Assembly: GCF_000472425.1 (NCBI RefSeq)
Contig: NZ_AXAI01000001.1
Location: 124,001-188,000, forward strand
Direction of reading: 5' to 3'
DNA: 64,000 nt
From: Bradyrhizobium sp. Tv2a-2
Lineage (GTDB): Bacteria > Pseudomonadota > Alphaproteobacteria > Rhizobiales > Xanthobacteraceae
The translations under genes and the position numbers were made by a program. This document shows, piece by piece, positions 52,901-59,869 of the stretch (its first letter is position 1; each line of letters starts with the position of its first letter). The notes beneath the pieces are model-generated. The model was not told the origin of the DNA. It saw only the letters and a program-made list of their open reading frames with translations, and ran no database searches.

Positions 52901-53460
52901 AGCGCGACGATCTGGTCGAGGCCATCAAGCGGCTGCGGCAGGGCATCCAGAGCCTCAACCGCGAAGCGCGCGAGCGCCTGGTCGCTTCGTTCGAAAGCGT
53001 CAACGCTCACTTCAAGCGGTTGTTCACCGAGCTGTTCGGCGGCGGCGAGGCCGCGCTGCATTTGATCGAGAGCGACGACCCGCTGGAGGCCGGCCTCGAA
53101 ATCATTGCCAAACCGCCCGGCAAGAAGCCGCAAACGCTGTCGCTGCTCTCCGGCGGCGAGCAGGCGCTTACGGCGCTCGCTTTGATCTTCGCAGTGTTTC
53201 TCACCAACCCCTCGCCGATCTGCGTGCTGGACGAAGTCGACGCGCCGCTCGACGACCACAACGTCGAGCGCTTCTGCAACCTCTTGCATGAGATGACCGG
53301 CTCGACCGAGACGCGCTTCATCATCATCACCCACAACCCGATCACCATGGCGCGCATGAACCGCCTGTTCGGCGTCACCATGGCCGAGCGCGGCGTGTCA
53401 CAGCTCGTCTCGGTCGACCTCGAAGAGGCGACCAAGATCCTCGACCAGAACGTGGCGTGA
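49996..53460 (+). CDS. smc: Chromosome segregation protein SMC
   Basis: A 1154-residue condensin ATPase. N-terminal Walker A GPNGCGKSN at about residues 30-38; long coiled coils at about 170-490 and 640-960; hinge in between around VTGATKNLWPPIIDGVTVEK; C-terminal signature LSGGEQALTALALIF near residue 1051 and Walker B VLDEVDAPLDD near 1077. The glutamine/alanine/arginine-rich coils explain the long antisense open frames. It works with ScpA/ScpB, not in this window, to organise sister chromosomes. Confidence 0.96.
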   Translation: MKLTRLRLHGFKSFVEPTDFMIEPGLTGVVGPNGCGKSNLVEALRWAMGETSHKSLRAADMDAVIFAGSGNRPARNHAEVVMTIDNADRTAPAAVNDSQLLEISRRIEREAGSVYRINGRDVRARDVQLLFADAATGARSPALVHQGKIGEIIQAKPEQRRRVLEDAAGVAGLHARRHEAELRLKAAETNLTRVEDVIGQLAGQMDGLKKQARQAIRYREVAAKVRKAEATLYHLRWMQAHADVNDAAQQHELTVRDMAERTREQAEAARIQAIRASELPALRDAEARSAATLQRLNNARDMLDREEERAKERVGELDRRLNQFAADIARERQQTSDADVALQRLETEDTELKEEIKSRVERRSGLDERVAEAEATLAGSERMFAELTTALADLTARRNQLEASVRSHRDRLARLDQEIANVTREEEKLAQETGGFGDLDTLAAAMESAQENRLQAEMAAQASEAAHVTARQTLDASRAPLSEAEKRVQRLETEARTIAKLVTGATKNLWPPIIDGVTVEKGFEKALGAVLGDDLDAPVDASAPMRWTLVGPASEDPSLPEGVEPLAARVQAPPELARRLAQIGVVAKERGAEFAAQLKVGQRLVSTDGDVWRWDGFVAAAHAPTGAARRLAERARLVDIENELEQAKNDLATKRQALEMAEAELRAAASTESGARESWRAAQREADAARERHAAAEREINRHAARKSALTEARTRLEADLTEAYAAHQNATTALEEMPASVETEQQLAAVRGEIEGHRRLAAQVRAEAQALAREAELADRRVQAIVAERNQWQNRKTSAGSQIETIEARITEVTAERAELENAPAFFAEKRSALISEIEHAENDRRVAADALAAAETAMAETDRAAKASLEAFSTAREATARAEERMEGARRRLADIEREIHDMLEIEPQGVAALAEIEPNTELPPLAEIEESLEKLRRDRERLGAVNLRAEEELQEVETQHTTLATERDDLVEAIKRLRQGIQSLNREARERLVASFESVNAHFKRLFTELFGGGEAALHLIESDDPLEAGLEIIAKPPGKKPQTLSLLSGGEQALTALALIFAVFLTNPSPICVLDEVDAPLDDHNVERFCNLLHEMTGSTETRFIIITHNPITMARMNRLFGVTMAERGVSQLVSVDLEEATKILDQNVA

Positions 53461-53469
53461 CGACATGAG

Positions 53470-53549
53470 AGTCATTCCGGGGCGATGCCAACGGGTCCGG
53501 CCTTTCTGGCCGGCCCGATGACTGGCTCCGCATCGAACCCGGAATATTA
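53470..53549. repeat. Intergenic repeat with strong hairpin after smc
   Basis: CATTCCGGGGCGATGC at the left and GCATCGAACCCGGAAT at the right can pair; a central CCGGCC (53497-53502) pairs with GGCCGG (53508-53513). Member of the CATTCCGGGGCGATGC family, also at 55253-55371. It could serve as the smc terminator. Confidence 0.7.
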
Positions 53550-53561
53550 GCGGGTGGCGTC

Positions 53562-54539
53562 ATGACTTCTCCCGCCCTTCCCGCCGCGCTGAGAATAGCA
53601 CTCGACGCAAAGCTCGAGGGGCTTTCCCGCAGCGACGCGGCCGCGCGCGCGGCGGTGATTTCAAAAACCTACCGCGACGGCGGTGGGTCGGGCACGATCA
53701 GGACCGAGGTCGACGCGCTCGCTTATGCGCTGGCGCGCATGCCCGCGACCTATGCCGCGGTTACTGCCTGCCTGAACGCGCTGCTGGAGGTGCGGCCGCA
53801 CTTCACGCCGCACAGCCTGCTTGACATCGGCGCCGGCCCGGGCACGGCGAGCTTTGCTGCGGCGGAAGCCTTTCCCTCGTTGCAAAGCTTTGCCCTGCTT
53901 GACCGCAACAGCGCGTTGCGTGCGCTGGCGAACGAACTCTCCCGCGAGACTGCGCGCATGAACCAGATGACCTACGCCGCGGGCGAAGCGCGCAGCACGC
54001 TCGCGCTAGCGGATGCCGCCGATCTCGTCGTCGCAAGCTATGTCATCGGCGAGCTCACCGAGGCCGAGCGGGACGAACTCGTCGCGCTCGCCTGGCGTAA
54101 GACCAGCGACACGCTTCTCATCGTCGAGCCCGGTACGCCGGCCGGATATGCGCGGGCCATGGCCGCCCGAGCGCAGTTGACCGCTGGCGGCGCCCATGTC
54201 GCCGCGCCCTGCCCGCACGAGTCCGCCTGCCCCCTGGCGCCTCCGGACTGGTGCCATTTCGCCCAGCGCCTCGCCCGCTCGCGCGCGCATAAGCAGATCA
54301 AGGGCGCGGAATTGCCGTTCGAGGACGAGAAGTTCTCCTATGTCATCATGACGCGGGCGGCTGTGACGGACCGGCCGGCCCGCGTGCTCGCACAGCCGGC
54401 GGTCGGCAAGGTCGAAGTTGCGGCCAAGCTTTGCACGGAGGACGGTGTCGCCATCGCAAGAGTGCCGCGGCGCGACAGGAGCGCCTATGCGGCCGCCCGG
54501 CGCTGGCGCTGGGGGGATGGGGTGATGCAGGAAAGTTAA
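53562..54539 (+). CDS. Rsm22-like ribosomal small-subunit methyltransferase
   Basis: A 325-residue protein. A SAM domain has LLDIGAGPGTASFAAAEAFP (motif I), and the C-terminal part carries CPHESACPLAPPDWCHFAQR followed by LARSRAHKQIKGAELPFEDE, the cysteine/histidine cluster and the motif of the Rsm22 family, related to mitochondrial ribosome assembly factors. Reaction unproven. Its stop lies within a palindrome at 54535-54557. Confidence 0.88.
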   Translation: MTSPALPAALRIALDAKLEGLSRSDAAARAAVISKTYRDGGGSGTIRTEVDALAYALARMPATYAAVTACLNALLEVRPHFTPHSLLDIGAGPGTASFAAAEAFPSLQSFALLDRNSALRALANELSRETARMNQMTYAAGEARSTLALADAADLVVASYVIGELTEAERDELVALAWRKTSDTLLIVEPGTPAGYARAMAARAQLTAGGAHVAAPCPHESACPLAPPDWCHFAQRLARSRAHKQIKGAELPFEDEKFSYVIMTRAAVTDRPARVLAQPAVGKVEVAAKLCTEDGVAIARVPRRDRSAYAAARRWRWGDGVMQES

Positions 54540-54557
54540 CCCATTGAAGGGGTTAAC
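54535..54557. repeat. GTTAACCC...GGGTTAAC palindrome at the Rsm22 stop
   Basis: GTTAACCC (54535-54542) and GGGTTAAC (54550-54557) form a perfect 8-bp dyad over the stop codon. The same words give a direct repeat (TTAACCCATTGAA then TTAACCATTGAA). TTAACCAT is a classic CtrA half-site word, so it could be a regulator site for lemA, 100 bp downstream. Confidence 0.45.
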
Positions 54558-54664
54558 CATTGAACTCGATGCGCCTTGCGCGCGACCAATGCAGTACCCA
54601 CCTCGCCGCTATCGCCAGCGCCCGCTAGACTGTCCGCATCCAAAGTCCCATCAGGAGCCTTTCC

Positions 54665-55225
54665 ATGTCGACCGGCTGGATCGTTCTCGGCATTATCGTC
54701 ATTCTCGTGCTGTTCGCCCTCGGCGCCTACAACCGGCTTGTGGCACTCAGCCAGCGCGTCAACCAGGCCTTTGCCGATATCGACGTGCAGCTCAAGCAGC
54801 GGCACGATCTGATCCCGAACCTGGTCGAGACCGTGAAGGGCTATGCGGCGCACGAGCGCGGCACACTCGACGACGTCATCAAGGCCCGCAACTCCGCGAT
54901 GTCAGCACAGGGGCCCGCGCAGGTCTCGGCGGCCGAAACCCAGCTCAGCGGCGCGCTCGGCCGGCTGATCGCGCTGTCGGAAGCGTATCCCGATCTCAAG
55001 GCCAACGCCAATTTCCAGCAGCTCGCAAGCGAGCTCTCCGATCTCGAAAACAAGATCGCTGCCAGCCGCCGCTTCTTCAACAACGCCGTTCAGGAATACA
55101 ACACCGGGATCCAGCAGATGCCGGCCGCCTTGTTCGCCGGCATGTTCGGCTTCACCCGCAAGGATTTCTTCGATCTCGGCGCCAGCCGCACCGAAGTCGA
55201 GGCCGCGCCGAGTGTGAAATTTTAG
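54665..55225 (+). CDS. LemA family protein
   Basis: A 186-residue protein with one N-terminal membrane helix (GWIVLGIIVILVLFALGAY) followed by a helical bundle. NRLVALSQRVNQAFADIDVQ, LKQRHDLIPNLVETVKGYA, FQQLASELSDLENKIAASRR and FFNNAVQEYNTGIQQMPA are diagnostic. Function of LemA is unknown; it commonly precedes an M48 protease or a TPM-domain gene, as here. The cytoplasmic or periplasmic side is unclear. Confidence 0.92.
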   Translation: MSTGWIVLGIIVILVLFALGAYNRLVALSQRVNQAFADIDVQLKQRHDLIPNLVETVKGYAAHERGTLDDVIKARNSAMSAQGPAQVSAAETQLSGALGRLIALSEAYPDLKANANFQQLASELSDLENKIAASRRFFNNAVQEYNTGIQQMPAALFAGMFGFTRKDFFDLGASRTEVEAAPSVKF

Positions 55226-55252
55226 GCCTCATCGGCTCGCTCGACGGGATGC

Positions 55253-55371
55253 CAGTCACTCCCGTCATTCCGGGGCGATGCGAAGCATCGAACCCGGAAT
55301 CTCGCTACGCGTCTCCAACTTCGGGATTCCGGGTTCGCGCCGACGGCGCGCCCCGGAATGACGGAGCCTAG
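55253..55371. repeat. CATTCCGGGGCGATGC repeat between lemA and the M48 gene
   Basis: CATTCCGGGGCGATGCGAAG and GCATCGAACCCGGAATCTCG at the left and GGGATTCCGGGTTCGCGC with GGCGCGCCCCGGAATGACGG at the right form two nested stems. It fills the gap of about 160 bp, which suggests that lemA and the protease gene, though functionally paired, may be partly separated at the RNA level. Confidence 0.75.
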
Positions 55372-55383
55372 TGGAAAGCTGTC

Positions 55384-56619
55384 ATGGCCGCCTACGGTCT
55401 CTATACCCATATTGCCGCGAACAAGACCCGCTCGATGGTCCTGCTCGCGGCCCTGTTCCTGCTGGTCTATGTGATCGTCTATGCCGGGGCGCTGGTCATC
55501 GAGGTGGTCAACTACGCCGGCGCACCGGCCGACTATTATTTGCGCGCTGGATTGCGCGACCTGATCCGGTCGCTGCCCTATTCCACCGGCGCGGTGGCGC
55601 TGTGGATCGTCATCGCCTATTTCTTTCATCAGAAGATCATCGACGCCGTCACCGGAGGCACTGACGTGACGCGGACGGAGCAGCCGCGGCTCTATAATCT
55701 CCTTGAAAACCTCTGCATCTCGCGCGGCATCCCGATGCCGAAGCTGAAGCTCGTCGACAGCGAGGCACTCAACGCCTATGCGACCGGCCTCAACCCCGGA
55801 CAATACGCGGTCACCGTCACCACCGGCCTCTTGAACACACTGAACGACCAGGAGATCGAGGCGGTGCTCGGCCATGAGCTCACCCACATCAGGAACGGCG
55901 ACGTACAGATGATGGTGATCGCCGTGATCATCGCAGGTGTGGTCGGCTTCTCTGCCGAATTGCTCTTCCGGGGGTTCTTCAATTTCGGCAATTACGGCTG
56001 GGGCTGGGGTTCTGGCCGCGGCTCCTCCTGGTCCTCATCATCAGGCTCTTCTTCGTCGTCGGATTCCGGTAGCGGCGACCGTAAGAGCGGCGGTGCTGCG
56101 ATCCTGATCATCATCCTCGCGGTCGTCCTCATCGTACTCGCCTGGGCGCTATCGCAATTCGTGCGGCTCGCGCTGTCGCGCTCGCGCGAATATCTCGCGG
56201 ATGCCGGCTCGGTCGAATTAACCAAGAACCCCGATGCCATGATCTCGGCGCTGCGCAAGATCGAGGGTCGCGGCGAGTTGCCTGGTGCGACGTCGGCGGT
56301 CATGGAACTGTGTCTCGACAACCCGCGCGAGGGATTTGCCGACCTTTTCGCGACCCACCCTTCAGTTGAGGCGAGGGTGCAGGCGCTGGTGAAATACGCC
56401 GGCGGCCATTACATGGCTCCGCTCGCCTTGCCGATGCATCCGTCGGACGAGCAGGATGGCCGGACGAATCAACCGGACAGCGGCCAGCCGCCGCCCCTGC
56501 CGCCGGGCCCCTGGAACGATGCTGAAAGCGGCAGCAGCACGCAGGGCGGATCAGCGCCCGCCCCTGGCCCGTGGGGAAATACGGCAGGTAATTCGCCGGG
56601 TCCTTGGGGACCGCGTTAG
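55384..56619 (+). CDS. M48 family zinc metalloprotease (HtpX-like)
   Basis: A 411-residue membrane protease. Two membrane helices lie at about residues 17-45 and 66-85. The zinc site is VLGHELTHIRNGD (His164, Glu165, His168), with the third ligand expected in SREYLADAGSVEL. A serine/glycine-rich loop near residues 215-235 and another helix at about 240-262 follow. The last 60 residues are Pro/Gly/Ser-rich. It probably degrades misfolded membrane proteins and follows lemA as usual. Confidence 0.92.
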   Translation: MAAYGLYTHIAANKTRSMVLLAALFLLVYVIVYAGALVIEVVNYAGAPADYYLRAGLRDLIRSLPYSTGAVALWIVIAYFFHQKIIDAVTGGTDVTRTEQPRLYNLLENLCISRGIPMPKLKLVDSEALNAYATGLNPGQYAVTVTTGLLNTLNDQEIEAVLGHELTHIRNGDVQMMVIAVIIAGVVGFSAELLFRGFFNFGNYGWGWGSGRGSSWSSSSGSSSSSDSGSGDRKSGGAAILIIILAVVLIVLAWALSQFVRLALSRSREYLADAGSVELTKNPDAMISALRKIEGRGELPGATSAVMELCLDNPREGFADLFATHPSVEARVQALVKYAGGHYMAPLALPMHPSDEQDGRTNQPDSGQPPPLPPGPWNDAESGSSTQGGSAPAPGPWGNTAGNSPGPWGPR

Positions 56620-56797
56620 ACCTTGACGATTTTTGCGACATCTTGCTCGACAGATCGACAAATTCCGTGCCAATGGCGGAAACGGGCCGCGATTGAATTG
56701 AATTATCCCATGTTTCTGCCATGTTCGCGCCCAAAGCAGATATGGGGATTGGCTGATCGGCGTCTCGGTCGGCGTTGGACTTTCTTGAGGGTAGGAC

Positions 56798-57553
56798 ATG
56801 GCAAAGCCGGCAGTGATCGTGGTGGGCGCGGACAAGGGCGGGGTTGGCAAGACGACGGTCTCACGGACCGTGCTTGACTATTTCAGCGCCAACAACGTGC
56901 CGACGCGCGCATTCGACACGGAATCGCCGCGCGGCACATTGAAGCGGTTTCACCCCGACATCACCGAGATCGTCGACATGACGTCGACGGCGGACCAGAT
57001 GAAGATCTTCGATACGCTCAACACGGTGAGCCCCTCGGTGACCGTGATCGACGTCCGCGCAGGCCTGTTGTCGCCGGCGCTGGCGTCCTTGCGCGACATC
57101 GGCTTTCTAGATGCCGCCCGTGCTGGCCAGATCACCTTCGCCGTGTTCCATATACTGGGACCTTCGATTGCGTCGCTCGACGAGATCGCGGAAACCGCGA
57201 ACTTCATGTCGGGCGCCAAATACTTCCTGGTGAAGAATTTCATCAACAACACCAGCTTTTTCGAATGGGACCAGTCGACCTATAATTCCTATTTCCACCG
57301 CATCAAGGACGCGACCGAGCTGACCATCCCGAAGCTCAACGAAATGGCATTCGAGCAGGTCGAGGTGGCCTCCGTCCCGTTCCTGAAATTCGTCGCCAAC
57401 AAGGGCGTTCGCGACGAGGCCGCGAACTATTCCTTCGTGCTGCGCGGCTATGTCCGGCACTGGCTCGCCAATGTCTGGAGCGAATTCGACCGCATCAAGC
57501 TGACCGACATCGTCGGCAGCGGCAAGGTCGGCGTGCGGGGTGGCGAAAAATAA
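56798..57553 (+). CDS. ParA/MinD-like P-loop ATPase of unknown role
   Basis: A 251-residue soluble protein. The deviant Walker A motif ADKGGVGKTTVSRTVLDYF starts near residue 11, followed by FDTESPRGTLKRFHPD, as in ParA proteins, and TVIDVRAGLLSPALASL in place of the usual Walker B. Beyond about residue 130 similarity to ParA fades. No DNA-binding N-terminal domain and no ParB partner nearby. 60 bp later comes a second ATPase gene and then an FkbM methyltransferase gene, likely one operon. Function unknown; cell-pole or envelope positioning is a guess. Confidence 0.72.
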   Translation: MAKPAVIVVGADKGGVGKTTVSRTVLDYFSANNVPTRAFDTESPRGTLKRFHPDITEIVDMTSTADQMKIFDTLNTVSPSVTVIDVRAGLLSPALASLRDIGFLDAARAGQITFAVFHILGPSIASLDEIAETANFMSGAKYFLVKNFINNTSFFEWDQSTYNSYFHRIKDATELTIPKLNEMAFEQVEVASVPFLKFVANKGVRDEAANYSFVLRGYVRHWLANVWSEFDRIKLTDIVGSGKVGVRGGEK

Positions 57554-57613
57554 TTCGGCCGCCCCCTCGAACAGGGCTGGATCGGGCACGAATTTCACCT
57601 GATATAGCGGGAA

Positions 57614-58282
57614 ATGCCCGCTACTCCGGTCTATATTATCTGCTCGCCCCGCCCACAGGTCGGCAAGACCCTGGTCGCGCGCCTGCTGACCGAGTTCCTG
57701 CTGCTCAAGAACGGGAAGGTTGCCGCCTTTGACGTCAACCTGAAAGAGCCCTCGCTCCTGGATTATCTGCCCAACGTGACCGAAACGGCGGAGATCGAGG
57801 ACACCTACGGCAAGATGCAGCTGATGGACCGCATCATCGTCGATGACGGCATCGCCAAGGTGATCGACCTCGGCTTCCACGCTTTCGACGAGTTCTTCAA
57901 GATGTCGGAAGAAATCGGCTTCATGAAGGAGGCGGAGCGGCGCCGGGTGACGCCGATCATCCTGTTTGCCGCCGACACCGACCGCGTCTCGGTACGCCAG
58001 CACCTGGCGCTGCAAGACCAGATTCCGGCCTCGCGCCTCGTCGTTATCGACAACGAACATGTCGTGCGCGGAGAGTTGCCGGAGTCTTTAGGGATGGGTC
58101 GGGTGTTGCGCGTGAGCGCGCTGCCGACGTTCCTCAAAACCTACATCGACCGGCTCACCTTTTCCTTCACCGACTATCTGCGACGTGAGAAGGATTCGTC
58201 GACCGAGCTCCATCAATGGGTCCGGCGCAACTATTTTGCCTTACGCGAGCTCGAATTGAGCCTCATCCTGCAGCAATCATAG
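57614..58282 (+). CDS. Second P-loop ATPase, partner candidate of the previous gene
   Basis: A 222-residue protein. IICSPRPQVGKTLVARLLTE at the N terminus is a P-loop with PQVGKT in place of GGVGKT; AAFDVNLKEPSLLDYLP follows as the switch-like segment. The Lys of the ParA-specific KGG motif is missing, so it may be an inactive or differently acting partner of the first ATPase. The tail ends in basic helices (YLRREKDSSTELHQWVRRNY). Stop lies one base before the start of the FkbM gene. I know of no described function. Confidence 0.7.
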   Translation: MPATPVYIICSPRPQVGKTLVARLLTEFLLLKNGKVAAFDVNLKEPSLLDYLPNVTETAEIEDTYGKMQLMDRIIVDDGIAKVIDLGFHAFDEFFKMSEEIGFMKEAERRRVTPIILFAADTDRVSVRQHLALQDQIPASRLVVIDNEHVVRGELPESLGMGRVLRVSALPTFLKTYIDRLTFSFTDYLRREKDSSTELHQWVRRNYFALRELELSLILQQS

Positions 58283-58283
58283 A

Positions 58284-59063
58284 TTGTCCACCGTGACCAA
58301 ACCACTTCCATGGCTCTCGCGGGACAGCCAACACTTCCTGATCCGCGGACTGAAAGCCCGGTTCCTCGCCCAGAGGATCGAGTTCCGCCTGATCCGCCAG
58401 CATGTGCGCAGCGCCGACACCGTCTGCGACATCGGCGCCAACAAGGGCAGCTTTGTCTTCTGGCTCTCCCGCTGGTGCCGGAACGGACGGGTGGTCGCGT
58501 TCGAACCGCAGCCCCAATTCGCGCAACTGGTTGCCAGGCTCGCCAGCGATCTCAAGCTCGACAATGTGACGGTCGAGCAGAAGGCGGCGTTCTCAAAGCC
58601 GGGTCAGGCCGATCTTTTCGTGCCGAAAGGCCATTCGCCCGGTGCCTCTCTGGTCAGCAAGACCGTAGGCGCCAGCGACTTCGAAACCATCTCGGTGCCG
58701 ATGGTCCGGCTCGACGATTATTTCGCTCAACATGAGCAGATCAGCTTCATGAAGGTGGACGTCGAAGGCGCCGAGCTTGACGTGTTCAAAGGGGCCGAGC
58801 GCATCCTGCGCGAACAATCACCGCTGCTCATTTTCGAATGCGAGAGCCGTCACCTCGACGGCACGCGCGTCGAGGACGTGTTCGCCTATCTCAACGCGCT
58901 TGGCTATGCCGGTTATTTCGTCGCGGGTAGCCAGCTTCTCTCGGTCGCGAAATTCGATGCCGCGATCCATCAGCGCCAGGACGGCGAATGGTTTTGGAAG
59001 GCCAAGGGCTACTACAACAATTTCGTCTTCAGCAAAACGCCGCTGCCGGACTCGCAAAGCTAA
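58284..59063 (+). CDS. FkbM family methyltransferase
   Basis: A 259-residue protein. TVCDIGANKGSFVFWLSRWC is SAM motif I, AFEPQPQFAQLVARLASD follows, and SFMKVDVEGAELDVFKGAER is the FkbM hallmark. The family O-methylates sugars or polyketides in glycan or secondary metabolite synthesis. The start is uncertain: TTG at 58284 directly follows the upstream stop, GTG at 58293 is the alternative. Coupling suggests co-expression with the two ATPases. Confidence 0.85.
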   Translation: MSTVTKPLPWLSRDSQHFLIRGLKARFLAQRIEFRLIRQHVRSADTVCDIGANKGSFVFWLSRWCRNGRVVAFEPQPQFAQLVARLASDLKLDNVTVEQKAAFSKPGQADLFVPKGHSPGASLVSKTVGASDFETISVPMVRLDDYFAQHEQISFMKVDVEGAELDVFKGAERILREQSPLLIFECESRHLDGTRVEDVFAYLNALGYAGYFVAGSQLLSVAKFDAAIHQRQDGEWFWKAKGYYNNFVFSKTPLPDSQS

Positions 59064-59162
59064 AGCATGATCCGGAAAAGTGTGTAGCGGTTTTCCGAAA
59101 AGATCATGCTTGATCAAAGACCTAAAGCGCGATGACGATTAAACCAAATCTCATCGCGCTTT
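59063..59162. repeat. Composite palindromic repeat cluster (copy 2)
   Basis: Unit B pairs AAGCATGATC (59063-59072) with GATCATGCTT (59102-59111) around CGGTTTTCCG; unit A pairs AAAGCGCGATGA (59124-59135) with TCATCGCGCTTT (59151-59162). Same two units as at 25771-25975 but in opposite order. It lies after the FkbM stop and may end that transcript. Confidence 0.85.
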
Positions 59163-59236
59163 GGCGCTTTGCGAAGGGTTTCGGCGGTCACGACCCTTCG
59201 CTTCTCCCGCCGGGGAGAGGTGAGAAGCCACCAGGC

Positions 59237-59776
59237 TCAATGCCCCTCGAACGCCATCAGCGTGCGCACCGGCACGTCCATCGCCCGCAGCTTGGCGGCG
59301 CCACCGAGATCCGGCAGGTCGATGATGAAGCAGGCCGCGACCACGTTGGCGCCGATCTGGCGCAACAGCTTCACTGCGCCCTCCGCCGTGCCACCGGTCG
59401 CGATGAGGTCGTCGACCAGGATGACGCGTTCGCCGGGATGCACCGCGTCCGCATGCATCTCCATCTCGTCGATGCCGTATTCCAGCGAATAGGCGATGCG
59501 AATCGTGGTGTGCGGCAGCTTGCCCTTCTTGCGGATCGGCACGAATCCGGCGGAGAGCTGATGCGCCACCGCGCCGCCGAGGATGAAGCCGCGCGCCTCG
59601 ATGCCGGCGACCTTGTCGATCTTCGAGCCGGCCCAGGGGTTCACCAATTCGTCGACCGCGCGGCGGAAGGCGCGGGCGTCGGCCATGAGCGTGGTGATGT
59701 CGCGAAACAGGATCCCCGGCTTGGGATAATCCGGTATGGTGCGAACGGCCGCTTTCAGATCAAGGTCAAAAGTCAT
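59237..59776 (-). CDS. apt: Adenine phosphoribosyltransferase
   Basis: A 179-residue salvage enzyme converting adenine and PRPP to [22 protein letters not shown] at the N terminus, [20 protein letters not shown] and the PRPP loop [20 protein letters not shown] are diagnostic. It starts at ATG 59776 and is convergent with the FkbM gene; trpEG ends about 95 bp upstream on the same strand. Confidence 0.95.
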   Translation of the reverse strand: MTFDLDLKAAVRTIPDYPKPGILFRDITTLMADARAFRRAVDELVNPWAGSKIDKVAGIEARGFILGGAVAHQLSAGFVPIRKKGKLPHTTIRIAYSLEYGIDEMEMHADAVHPGERVILVDDLIATGGTAEGAVKLLRQIGANVVAACFIIDLPDLGGAAKLRAMDVPVRTLMAFEGH

Positions 59777-59869
59777 GCTCGTCTCTTTCTAGTCGCCGTC
59801 ATTCCGGGGCGACACAAAGCGTCAAACCTAGAGTGACAAGGAAGCAAAAGGTCTTACACCAATCCGCGT

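Noticed and set aside
50860..53334. 824-residue antisense open frame across smc
   Set aside because: Results from the codon bias of the coiled-coil regions of smc.
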